A stretch of DNA of 64,000 bases from Berberis thunbergii (Eukaryota; Streptophyta; Magnoliopsida; Ranunculales; Berberidaceae). A model generated the notes under the pieces. The model did no database searches, had not been told where the DNA came from, and saw nothing but the letters and a program-made list of their open reading frames with translations. A program made the translations under genes and the position numbers. Below are positions 21,329 through 31,861 of this stretch, piece by piece. Every line of letters begins with the position of its first letter. The first letter of the stretch is position 1. The stretch is from NCBI GenBank assembly GCA_003290165.1, contig QNQO01000546.1, positions 372,001 through 436,000 on the forward strand, in the 5' to 3' direction.

Positions 21329-22560
21329 ATGGCTGGAAGACATACTCGTCAAAACCCAAATGGGAACGGTAGCGGTAGCAGTGAAAATGTTGTTCCAAAT
21401 GGAGATGGCAATGGAAATGGAAATGGTCATGGTGAGAATACGATCTAGTTGAGTCAGGCTATGATGATGCATATGCTACAAGGATTGCAACAGAATAGTA
21501 ATCATGGTGACCCTTTTGCTAGAAGGGTTAAGGAGTTTGGGACATTGGGTGGTAAGAGGTTTATCGGAGATAATCCGAGAGATGCTGATGCTTGGGTCCA
21601 AAGCTGTGAGACTGTGTTCAGGAGGATGCAACTGAACTCCAAAAACAGGAGTTAGCTGCACATCATCCGGATGGTGCTGCCAGTTACAGGTGGGAGGCTT
21701 TACTACCCTCCATTGATGTTGTTGTTATGACATGGGACGACTTCAAGGATCGGTTTGATAGTAGATTTGTGTCTAACACAGTTAAGGCGCAATGGGCTGC
21801 GGAGTTTAATATGTTGAAGCAGACTAAGAATATGACTGTGGAGCAGTATGTCACGAAGTTTAATGAGTTGTCGCGTTATACTCCGTATTTGGTGGATACA
21901 CTAGAAAAGAAAAATGTCAAATTTTTTAAGGGTTTGCAACACTACCTATCGAGGGCTCTTCTCACCACTGACAGGGAGAGTGTTGACAGAGTTTTGGATT
22001 TGGCATTGAAATACGAGGAACAAAACAAGTAGTATCATGAGAGTAGGGAGAAAGGCAAGAAGAAGTTGGGTGAGGCGTCAGGAAACACTCATAGTTGTGA
22101 TTATCGTAATGACTGTAGTAGTTTTTGTCCTTATGATCAAGGGCAAAGGGGTCAACAGCTTCAGAACCAGAGATCTCAAGGTGGTTACCAGAATCAACTA
22201 CAGGGAGGAAACCAGATCCACTGCCAGGGTGGAAATCAGTTCCAGAGACAGGGGTATAATCAATCCCAGAAACAGGATGGTAATCAGCATCAGAGGCAGA
22301 ATGGGAACCAATTCCATCGTCAGGGTAACCAGAAACAAGGTTATCAGGATCAGCGGAACCAGACTACCCAACCAACATCGGGGGGACATGCAATGACCTG
22401 TTTCACTTGTGGGCAACCGGGTAATCAGATGTGAGATTGCCCTAATGATAGGAACACGCCCCAGAATAGGCAAGGTCAACCCACCCAAGGGCGTGTATTT
22501 TCCTCCCTACCAGATCAGGAAACTTTCAAGGTACTCCTAATTTTCCTATCTCTAATATGA
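21329..22560 (+). pseudogene. Tekay gag
   Basis: Starts MAGRHTRQNPNGNGSG. It carries the capsid core FGTLGGKRFIGDNPRDADAW (about 21535-21594) and, after a frameshift near 21650, WDDFKDRFDSRFVSNTVKAQ...VEQYVTKFNELSRYTPYLV (21730-21890). A Q/N/G-rich linker (22120-22380) leads to a CFTCGQPGNQM*DC zinc-knuckle-like box at about 22400-22440. Its histidine is replaced by glutamine-methionine and a stop precedes the last cysteine. In-frame stops lie at 21446, 22030 and 22432. Structural protein of the particle, now non-functional. Confidence 0.9.
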
Positions 22561-22800
22561 AGGTTTTATTTGATACTAGTGCATCATATTCTTTCATATC
22601 TCGATTAACCAACTTTGCCACTTGCTGTACCATTATGTGTTACCACCCCTTTAGGAGGCTCAACGACATAAAATGAATTATGTAAAAATTTTAAGATTTC
22701 CTTTCTCGAGAAAGTGTTCCTTGTCGACTTGATTGTGCTTGAATTTGAGGGCTTTGATGTGATTTTGGGAATGGATTGGTTGTGTAAGAACCTAGTCACG
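22555..22800 (+). pseudogene. Tekay protease remnant
   Basis: KVLFDTSASYSFIS at about 22560-22600 is the active-site region, with DTG changed to DTS. Frames shift after it. The downstream strand LEFEGFDVILGMDWL (about 22740-22782), the typical 'D.ILGMDWL' end of the domain, is open in the next frame. It joins directly to the reverse transcriptase. Confidence 0.85.
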
Positions 22801-23900
22801 CTGGATTGTGCAAAGAAGATAGTTTCCATTCATGCTCTAGGCATGTCCCTTGTTTCTCACACTTGTGGAAATTGTGAAGAGACAGTGATGTCTAGTTTTC
22901 TTTACTCGGCGGGGACGTCGGAGGGAGAAATCCGAGATGTAAAACTGGTAAGAGATTATGAGGATGTATTTAAGGAAATTCATGGCTTGCCACCTAGGCG
23001 AGAATTTGAGTTCCGAATCGATTTAGTACCTAAAACCGCTCCTATCTCTAAGGCTGCGTACCGGATGGCACCGAAGAAGTTGAACGAGATGAAAGTTCAG
23101 TTGGATGAGATGTTGCAAAAAGGGTAATTTTAGTGTTTTTGCTTTGTTTTATTCGAATATACTTATTGACATGTTTATTCATGTTAAGTGTATATATGTG
23201 TAATCCTTTTGAGGTGTGTATGAACCAGGTTCATACGTTCTAGTAATTCTCCGTGGGGAGCAACCGCAATTTTCATTTCGAAGAAGGATGGTACCTTGAG
23301 GATGTGTATTGACTATAGGGAGCTAAACAAGAGGACTATAAAAAACAAGTACCCGTTGTCTCGAATTGATGATCTTCTTGACCAGTTGAGGGAGTAATGG
23401 TGTTTTCTCAGTTTGACTTGAGAACTGGATATCGTCAGATGGGTGTTGAAGAAGATAGTATTCCTCTCACGACTTTTCGCACGAGATATGGATTGTATGA
23501 GTTTCCCGTTATGCCTTTTGGATTGACAAATGCCCAGCCTTTTTCATGGGCCTGATGAACCGGATCTTTCGACCATACTTGGACAAATTCGTCATTATTT
23601 TTATCGATGACATTTTGGTTTACTCTCGTAGTGAAGTTGAACATAGATAACATCTCGCAGATCTTGAGAGATCAGAAATTGTATGCGAAATTTAGCAAGT
23701 GCACTTTTTGTGAGAAAGAGGTAAAGTTCTTATGGCATGTTGTTTCTAGTCAGGGTATAACAGTTGATCCTGATAAAGTGAAAGCAGTGAGGGATTGGAA
23801 ACAACCTACTAATGCAACGAAGGTGAGAAGCTTTTTAGGGTTAGTTGGTTACTATAGAGGATTTATCGAAAAGTTTTCTCTTATTGCTGCCCCTTTGACT
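22800..23900 (+). pseudogene. Tekay reverse transcriptase
   Basis: RNA-dependent DNA polymerase. Motifs in order: DVFKEIHGLPPRREFEFRID (about 22965-23020), YRMAPKKLNEMKVQLDEML, then across the 105-bp insertion at 23124-23228 RSSSSPWGA...[17 protein letters not shown], then [12 protein letters not shown], then the catalytic [10 protein letters not shown] at about 23608-23637. A frameshift of about 10 codons follows, then [20 protein letters not shown]...[13 protein letters not shown] (23660-23860). The catalytic aspartate pair is intact but the frame is not. Confidence 0.92.
23124..23228 (+). other. 105-bp GT...AG insertion in the reverse transcriptase
   Basis: Begins gtaattttag and ends gaaccag. 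Removing it joins caaaaagg to gttcatacg and restores the codons for K-G-F-I-R exactly. It looks like an intron but may be repair filler: 23205-23221 (ccttttgaggtgtgtat) is identical to 25951-25967 at this element's own 3' LTR junction, and its last bases (gtatgaacc) are the inverse complement of the adjoining ggttcatac. Confidence 0.6.
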
Positions 23901-24375
23901 AAGTTGGCCCACAAGAATGTTCAGTTTATTTTGACCAATGAGTGTGAAAAGGCTTTCAGGAGTTGAAGCACCGATTAACCACTACGCCCATTCTGACCAT
24001 TCCAGTTCAAGGTGGGAAGTTGGTGGTCTTCACTGATGCTAGTGACAACGGTCTGGGTTGTGTACTGATGCAGAATCAGAAGGTTATGTTGTACGTTTCA
24101 CAACAATTGAAGCCTCATGAGACGCGATATCCTACCCATGACTTGGAATTAGCGGCAGTTGTGTTTGCTTTGAAGATGTGGCGACACTACCTTTATGGGG
24201 AGCATTTTGAGTTGTTCACGGATCACAAAAGTCTCAAGTATTTGTTTTTGCAGAAGGAGCTGAATATGAGACAACAAAGGTGGGTGGAGTTCATTAGTAG
24301 TTATGATTTTGAGATCCTTTACCACCCAGGTAAGGGAAATGTGGTAGCCGATGCTCTTAGTCGGCAACACACTAT
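23900..24375 (+). pseudogene. Tekay RNase H
   Basis: Open in one frame from 23963. [15 protein letters not shown] (about 24025-24070, first catalytic Asp), [15 protein letters not shown] (Glu) and [15 protein letters not shown] (Asp) are all intact, ending with the NVVADALSR motif at about 24340-24362. It degrades the RNA strand of the hybrid during reverse transcription. A frameshift near 23960 separates it from the reverse transcriptase. This is the best-preserved domain of the element. Confidence 0.92.
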
Positions 24376-25475
24376 TATGGTTTCACTCATGGTAGAAGAA
24401 TGGAAGTCTCTTGAGGCTATTTCTTCTTGTGATGTTCAGTTTGTTCAGGGATCGAACACGGCTTATGTTGGTAGTTTATATGTTCGACCTTCTTTGATCA
24501 GCAGGGTTTTAGAGGAGCAACATAAGGATTCTAGTTTGATGAGCAAATTAGAGGACTTGTTGCTTGATCATCTAGATGATTGTCCCTCAGAGTGGTCAGT
24601 TGAGTTCGATGGTGGTTTGAGGTTTCACGGGAGACTTTGTGTGCCCAAGATTGAGGGATTGAAGAAAGAAATTATGGATGAGGCTCATAAGTCACGTTTT
24701 ACCATTCACCCGAGAGGACAAAAATGTATCATGATCTGAAGCGAACTTTCTGGTGGGACGATATGAAGAAGGATGTGGGAGATTATGTATCACGGTGTTT
24801 CACTTGTCAACAAGTGAAGGCCAAGCATCAGCGGCCCTCATGTTTGTTGCAGCCATTAGAAATTTCTATCTGGAAATGGGAGAATATTTCTTTGGACTTT
24901 GTAGATGGTTTACCAAAGACCTGACGAGGTAATGAGTCAATTTGGGTTATAGTTGACCGTTTGACTAAGTCCGCGCATTTTATTCCGGTGTTGGTGTGCA
25001 CCGCACTACTGAACAGTTAGCCAGACGATACATCCATGAGGTAGTTAGGCTTCACGGAGTACCAGTGTCCATTGTGTCTGACAGAGATCCCTTGTTTGCA
25101 GCTGAGTTTTGGGAGAGTTTTCAGCGAGCCATGGGGACAAAACTAGATTTGAGTACAGCTTATCATCCTCAAACTGATGGTCAAATGGAGCGGCTGAATC
25201 AAGTTCTAGAGGATATGCTTCGGGCATGTGTGCTCGATTTTGGTGGTAGTTGGGAGGATTATTTACCTTTCATCGAGTTTGCTTATAACAACAGTTACCA
25301 TTCTAGTATTGGCATGGCCCTGTTTCTGGCTTTATATGGGAAGCCTTGTCGATCACCATCCTGTTGAGAGGAGGTTGGTGACATAGTTTTGCTGGGGCCA
25401 GAGATGGTCTTGGAGACATCGGAAAAAGTGCAAATTATTAGAGAGCAGATCAAAACTGCTCAAAACCGATAGAAG
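24376..25475 (+). pseudogene. Tekay integrase catalytic region
   Basis: Inserts the cDNA into the genome. Zinc-binding HHCC: the two histidines in [11 protein letters not shown] (about 24680-24712), a frameshift at about 24720, then CFTCQQVKAKH (24799-24830). Catalytic residues: Asp in SLDFVDGLP (about 24893), Asp in SDRDPLF (25078-25098), Glu in TDGQMERLNQVLEDML (about 25170-25217). A stop after GLPKT (24922) and a shift near 25000 break it, as does a frame change near 25365. Confidence 0.9.
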
Positions 25476-25934
25476 AGTTATGCTGATCAGAAGCGTTAGG
25501 CGGTAGAATTTCAGGTTGGGGACCTTGTCTTTCTCAAGGTTTCACCTATGAGCGGTGTATTGAGGTTCGGTAAGAAAGGGAAGTTAAGTCCTAGATTTGT
25601 GGGACCATTTGAAATCATTGCTAGAGTAGGGAGTTTAGCCTATAGACTCGCCTTGCCACCGAGCTTATCAGTTGTTCATGACGTGTTTCACATTTCCATG
25701 CTGAGGAAGTGTGTGAAGGATCCTGCTCACATCGTCCAGCCCACATAAATTGAGATTAATGACGACTTCATCCAAGTAGTACGACTGATCAAGATTGTGG
25801 GTCGTGATGTGAAACAACTCCGTAGAAGGATAGTCAATTTGGTGAAAGTCCAGTTGAGTGAAAAGGAGAATGATGTAACTTGGGAGCTAGAGGACAAGAT
25901 GAAACAGATGCACCCAGAGCTATTCATCCAGTGA
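25476..25934 (+). pseudogene. Tekay integrase C-terminus with chromodomain-like segment
   Basis: GKLSPRFVGPFEII...VGSLAYRLALPPSL...VHDVFHISMLRKCV (25570-25713) is the GPY/F module. After a stop at 25746, IEINDDFIQV...VGRDVKQLRR...VNLVKVQLS...DVTWELEDKM...HPELF (25748-25925) is the chromodomain-like end of Tekay chromoviruses. In active elements it steers integration to heterochromatin. Confidence 0.88.
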
Positions 25935-25960
25935 ATCTCGGGACGAGATTCCTTTTGAGG

Positions 25961-28630
25961 TGTGTATAATCTAACGATCCTAATTAATGCACATTATAAA
26001 TTTATTTCAGGGCTTTATTAAATTTGAGGTTGAGTCATATAATAACTAACTAAATAAGGGGGTGTCACTATAACCTTGTGCAAACCCTAACCTTGTAGGG
26101 TTTTGTCTTTAGATTGGTTAAATAGAAGTTTGGGTTCTTCTGAGCCGCATAGAAAAAAAAATTGTAGGAAAAAAAAGGGAAAAAAAAGAAGAGAAAAGTA
26201 AAAGGTGAGTTTCTTTCCATCCTTTTTATTAGAACTGTTACTGTTTTCATAAAAGTTCAATTTTTATTGATTGGGGTCAATTATTTTGAATTTTTTTTCT
26301 TTTCCAATGGTACACGATGATTGATTCCCGATTCGTCCCGTTTAGTGTCTCACTGATTTATCAATCACTGTTGTGATGGGTTTGCATAAGATTGATTTTT
26401 ATTTGGGTTGCTTCGGATAGTTTTATTTCACCCAAATCCTCTATTCTTTTCCAAAATGGTAAGCAACAAACTCACTCATTGGTTTTGCATTCAAATCTTT
26501 CGTGGGTTTTGCATTGATGATTTGATTGCTTAATCTTCAGAGCACAACAATAAAACAAGATGGTATAAATCCAATTTCTATGCTTCTCTCCTCTCTTTAC
26601 CTGTCTTTTTTATGTATTAGTGTGGGTTTGTGATTGAATGCCCTAATAAATTGTCTTGATTTCACTCTATCTCTTGATTTGATCAGTGAATGGTGGGTTT
26701 GGCTAGTTTGGTTCCATTCCTTACTTTTGTTTGAGTGGATTTATTACAGAAACAAAAGTAATTTAGTTCTTCTTGAGGGATTACTACTATCGTCCTATCT
26801 TCTCCTTTGAAGCTTGGTAAATTATCCCAACTTTTGATTTCACTTGGGCAATCTTATTAAGAAACTATGTGATTGGGAAACTCGAGATCAGAGTAGAATT
26901 GGTAGGTTGAAGGAGAGGTAGTGTTGGTTCTGAACTTCTAAGGTTGGCAAGTTTTTTTTTTTATTGAATCATATACTTGCTTAATGGAATGGTATACTTC
27001 ATCCAAATATATATATATATATATAATTTTCCCCATTTTCAAGTTTACTATGTGGTCAAATGGTTTGAATTGTGATTGTATGCTTATGATTTGTTTGAAG
27101 GCTGTTTGTGTGCTTTCTGCTGTTTTGTAAATATGTAGCTAATAGTGAAATGTTGGAGTGGTGCTTACCACTGTTTTGTGTAAAATTACCATTGTACATC
27201 CTAATATATTGTTTTGTTAAGTCATACTAATCTATTGGTTAATATTTTAGTTATGCTGTTATAGGATGGTGAGTGTGTGGCTCATGTTGTTGCCAACACT
27301 GAATGTATGCATCTTAAATGGTTACATTTCCCCAAAATAATGGGTGGATTGATTTGCTTATGAATGACAAAATGTCATTGTGGAGAAATCCTGAGATATC
27401 AAAAATAAATGATATTGATAAATTTTGATTCTTGAAAATTTAATGAACTGGAATTGTATCACTTAGAACCACGACACCTCTGTTTTTTGTTTATTATTTC
27501 CCTCTCTTATAGAGAAACTAAATAACCTGCAAGTTGTCTTGCGGAGGTGGGGTGCCTATTTCTTATAGAGAAACTAAAATAACCTTCGGGTTAGTCTTGC
27601 GGAAATGAGGTGAATTTTTATGCCTAAGATAGGCTTTGATATTTATCCATAAAAAATGGGACGTGACTTTATGCGCATTGATAGCCCAAGAGTGGCTTTT
27701 GCTACTCATATAGTTAGGAGTACCAGGTGATGCATGCCTATATGTGATGTGTCCCCACTTGGGCATGGATGACGGAGAAGTGCTTCTTTATATGAGAGAG
27801 GCATACGGGCATGTATGTTTGGCACAGAGGTGGTGCGAATGTGGTATCGTGTAAGTGATCAATCCGTTAAAAATGAATAATATGCTCAAGTCAAATAATG
27901 TATGAAGATAATTGTTTTAATTATTAAATTACATCTATATTGTTTATATCCCTACCCATGCAGGATGACAAGTTCACTAATATTTCTGTAGGCCAGACTT
28001 ATCATAGTCAACATGTACAGAGTAAGTACCGGTAAAAACATATTTATTTATTAGGATGACATGATTGCCTCGTGGAGGAACTATCTGTTTGTTTTGGTTA
28101 TTTTGTCGTACTAAATTTTTCTGTCATGCCTTGCTATTCCTTTTATTGATTTTTGGGAACAAAGAAATTTCATACCAGCTTAATTGCTGACCCAAGTGGG
28201 CTTTGGCTTATTGGGTACATTCCTTTGGGAATGTAGCCGATTAGCTTTTTTCAGGATTTAGAAATTCCGGGCGAGCTTAGAGCAGTTCGTTTCGTACGTG
28301 ACGACCATTGTTGGGAGTTGCACGTTGTTCGAGAGTCTAGGATATTTTGTTTGTTAGGTGACAGTTTAACCTTTTGTAATAGAACTTGGAGCTTTTATTT
28401 CATACTTATTGGGAGAGACAAATTCGTGATTAGTTGAACTTGTTAGAGTTGGTTCTACGAGATTTAATATATTTTCCTTCATTTTGATGGTTTTTTTAGA
28501 TCAGTTCTTGTATTTCCCTCTGATCTGGTAAATTGTGCATTTGATTATTTCTCGTAGATGACATTCATGTCCCGAGTTTTGGGGGAAATTTTTGGGATTG
28601 TCGTTTTCTTCAAAAAATCGGGATGTGAAA
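25961..28630 (+). repeat. 3' LTR of the Tekay element (about 2670 bp)
   Basis: Starts tgtgtataatctaac after the purine-rich region (ctcgggacgagattccttttgagg) and ends tcgggatgtgaaa, where the 5' copy ends gtgaca. The first ~20 bp differ from the 5' LTR by a small insertion. It contains an (AT)n tract at about 27006-27025 that replaces sequence of the 5' LTR. Confidence 0.9.
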
Positions 28631-28635
28631 GGCAA

Positions 28636-28860
28636 TCATAACACTAACAGCAAATTGTCCAAAGCTTCTACCCGAGATAATAATAAAACTTCAGCTAAGG
28701 ATAATGGAACTTTTTCTACAAATGACATTTGTCATCAGTGTGGTAAACATGGACATTGGTCATATGTTTGTTGTGCACCAAAAGAGGTAGTAGATAAGTA
28801 CTGAGCTTGCATTAAAACCTACTGAGCTTGCATTAAAACCATAGAGCCAAATTCGATGCA
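28636..28860 (+). pseudogene. Copia gag zinc knuckle (continuation)
   Basis: Resumes the Copia gag after the Tekay element. CHQCGKHGHWSYVC at about 28726-28770 is a complete CX2CX4HX4C RNA-binding knuckle, followed by KEVVDKY and a stop at 28802. Just after, tactgagcttgcattaaaac is tandemly duplicated (28799-28840). Confidence 0.88.
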
Positions 28861-29074
28861 TTGGGAAGACAATAGTAATACATCTGAACATCCAGTCACT
28901 GTTACTCACTTGGACACTTCTGACCTATTTCAATATGTTGACAAAGTATCTGTATAATGTTGTGTTTACATATCATCCTGTAAATGTTTAGTTTGTGTTT
29001 TTTTGTTAGTTGTAAATTATATGTAAGATATACAGAGTTTATCTTGCTTACTATATTTTCTGACAACCTATATG

Positions 29075-29290
29075 TTTATTCTTTAAAGGTGTGGATCATG
29101 ATACGACGATGTTGGATGATGATAAATGTCTGATTGAAAGTGCTACTATACACACAATATTAAAAAGTCATAATTTTTTCTCATCACTCGACATGAAAAC
29201 TCAAAAGGTGTCTATGATAGCTGGCCTTGTGCAAATTATTGAAGTCTAGCATTATATTTATTGAGCTCGCTTGGTGTTACCCAATGGTAT
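29075..29290 (+). pseudogene. Copia protease remnant
   Basis: CLIESATIHTILKSHNFF at about 29128-29182 corresponds to the active-site region of Copia proteases (D.G/D.A.THTI type), but the catalytic Asp position is now E. The frame decays after about 29250. It lies where expected, between the zinc knuckle and the integrase. Confidence 0.65.
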
Positions 29291-29579
29291 CCATTTATTT
29301 ATTTAAAAAACATTATATTAAAGAAGTTCTAGAAGAAGCTTACGTAGCTTCAAAGATATACGCTTGAATTGATATCATATTGAGACAACTAATAAAGGAA
29401 ACAAATAATATTTATGTATCATATCTAATGTTGGAAGCCAGAAGCTCACACTAGAAATTATCCCGTGTCTCCTTGGGACTCGATTACACAACCATTAACA
29501 TTGTTGAATCACATGTCATTTTAAGCCAAAAGCTTAAAACTCGTCAAAAATATATTAAGCCACATACTTTGCTTCAATA

Positions 29580-30430
29580 GCATAATCGTTTGGGTCATCC
29601 TGGATCCACCATGTTGAACAAAATTGTAGAGAACTCTAATGGTCATCCTTTAGTAAATACTCAACTCCACCTCCCTAATGGATATTTATGCATTCCTTGT
29701 TCCCAAATTTAAATTTATTACTAAACCACATCATCTTAAGATTGCTATTGAGTCGCCATCTTTCTTACAATGAATATAAGGCAACATTTATGGACCAATT
29801 CACCTAGCTAGTGAACCTTTTAATTATTACATTGTTCTAATAGATTGTCTCATGTGTGCCTTCTTTCTACTCGTAATCTTGCTTTTGCTAGATTTCTAAC
29901 ACAAATTATTAAACTTAGAACTCAATTCTCATACTATCATATCCAGTCTATTCATCTTGATAATGCAGCAGAGTTTACGTCACATATATTTAAGGATTTT
30001 TGTTCATCCAAAGGCATCGATGTAGAACATACATGTACATCCACATAATGGTTTAGTAAAATCTCTTATTAAACGTTTTCAGCTCATTGCTAGACCTTTA
30101 CTTATGCAGTCTCAACTACCCATTAGTGTTTGGGGTCATACAATTTTGCATGTCACAAAATTGCTTCGTATCGTCAATATTCACCTTTACAACTTGTGAC
30201 TAGTTTTCAACTGAATATTTCACATTTATGGACATTTTTGTATTCCTTATATGTTTCTATCCTACCCCCAACACGTACTAAAATGGGTCATCAACGTCAC
30301 TTGGGCATTTATTCGTTATCTCGAAACTTTAATTGGTGATTTTTTGCCGCTAGATTTGCCGACTGTCACTTTGATGAGACTATATTCCCATCGTTAGGGG
30401 GAGATAAACACATTCTTATTGAAAAAGAAC
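29580..30430 (+). pseudogene. Copia integrase
   Basis: HNRLGHPGSTMLNKIVENS (about 29583-29640) and CIPCSQ (about 29692-29710) are the pre-integrase HHCC zinc motif. GPIHLASEPFNYYIVLID, then SHVCLLSTRNLAFARFL, IHLDNAAEFTSHIFKDF (catalytic Asp, about 29955-29998) and later NISHLWTF...TKMGHQRHLGIY (30220-30310) follow the family order across several frames. ARFADCHFDETIFPSLGG (about 30352-30402) marks the end of the domain. Many stops; inactive. Confidence 0.88.
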
Positions 30431-30544
30431 GATGTGAATTATTGTGAAATACTTCTACTTTGTCTCATCTAGACCCTAAAAACATCCCAATGTGATGATG
30501 AGGTTAGGAGAATATTACATCTTCGCAAATCAATTACCTGATGC

Positions 30545-30990
30545 ATTTATGATGCAGCTAAAGTAACTAAGTCACATGTGCATGTTATAAATGCACCTGC
30601 TCGAATTTGTGTCCCTGAAGGACAAATTGCAAATAAGACAGCTAATGAATTTGTTGCACGCCTGAAGCGTAACAGACCTATAGGTTCCAAAAATTCAATT
30701 CCCCAAAAAAAAAGAATTAGTAAAACTCCATGCCCTAATGCTCCCGAAGAAGCAGTTCTTAAAACTCCTGCAGAAGCTGTTGAGCTTCTAGAATAAACTG
30801 TATATAAAGTTCCAGAAGTAGCATTAAATAACGCTCCTAAAGAGGTTATGTTTGAAAAAATCAATTTCTCCGTAGCCCTAGAAGTGATTGTTTATATCCC
30901 TGAAGTGATTCAAAAGCCTCTGGTGAGGCTCAGGTACCTGATAATAATGAGATTTAAATATATTCTAGAAAAATGTGGAAATAAAAAAAT
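30545..30990 (+). pseudogene. Copia integrase-RT linker
   Basis: VINAPARICVPEGQ...RLKRNRPIGSKN (about 30580-30695) is the typical 'ARI.VP.GQ...KRGRPIGSKD' basic linker, followed by a PEEAV-type repeat. Element B interrupts it at 30995. Confidence 0.8.
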
Positions 30991-30995
30991 ATAAT

Positions 30996-31607
30996 TGATG
31001 CAGTCTTTTTCCGTTCCCTACTTTGACCTAGTCCTGCTGACTTGCACAAGTAACGTACGTGATTCACAAACCACCATGGGGTGGTCGATGGCACTCCGAT
31101 GCAAAAGTCAGACAGGGCTCTGAGGAAGGCGTAATGTTGTACTGGAGAATTTGTAGCGCACCTTAGGTTACCAACCTCATGTCTTATTTATAGTGCAAGG
31201 AGTTCTGGTTCTACCTGGCCATCGTAGGCATAGTTTTGGAAGGAGATATTCGTGGAGATCTCTCCCTAATTAAGAGTCGTTCCCTGTTAGCTCCGTGCTC
31301 CTAGATACGCGAGAGATAGTTCCCAATCCAAGAGCAATCTATAGGAGGGAGTTTCCCTGTGTGGAAGATACTTTGGTGTTGCTTCCTAGTTGGAAACAGA
31401 GAGCATCTGTAGTTGCCCGTCCGAAAATGATCCTCAAGATACTTGCCCGAAAAGAGCTTACATGTATTGAGGAAAGCTGTGAGACGTGTGGGCCTAGCAT
31501 GCTGTGAGAGTTCAGGTCCGCCTGGCGGACTGCAGTTGGGCGGGCTTAGAACTGCTTGGGCCAGATCAGTGTACGGCTCTAGGGTGTGACCGTTTTATGT
31601 ATCATCT
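30996..31607 (-). repeat. 3' LTR of element B
   Basis: Plus-strand reading tgatgcagtctttttc...cgttttatgtatcatct; on its own strand it begins AGATGATACATAAAA, with the first T changed to A. Over the first ~70 bp at the tgatgcag end I count nine mismatches to the other LTR, eight of them transitions. Confidence 0.92.
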
Positions 31608-31626
31608 GCTACCCCCCTGATTTAGT
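31608..31626 (-). other. Polypurine tract region, element B
   Basis: On the minus strand: aatcaggggggtagc directly before the 3' LTR. Confidence 0.75.
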
Positions 31627-31861
31627 GAGCAGTTACATCGGTTCACTAAGTCATCTCTTGAATGGATGCGCCGCTCATAATGATTGAGTCTAAATCATTG
31701 CTTTAACCACACGTTGCATTAATTGAATGCACGTTGGTTTAGTGGGAAAGAGGCGGGAAAACAACCTCTATGTAGGTCATCCGCTGTGTAGAGTCTGATT
31801 CTTCTACTTTCCTTGCTTTCGAAGCTACCGCTTTGATTAGAAAAGATTGTTCATCTTCCTC

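Larger units (their letters stand above)
18404..28630 (+). mobile_element. Tekay-type chromovirus (Ty3/Gypsy), complete but decayed
   Basis: 10.2 kb: 5' LTR 18404-21177, tRNA-Met-type primer site, gag, protease, reverse transcriptase, RNase H, integrase and chromodomain-like end, 3' LTR 25961-28630. It is flanked by ggcaa on both sides (18399-18403 and 28631-28635), a perfect 5-bp target duplication inside the Copia gag. Long LTRs of about 2.7 kb and the C-terminal chromodomain fit the Tekay/Del clade. Frameshifts and stops are spread over gag and pol. Confidence 0.93.
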
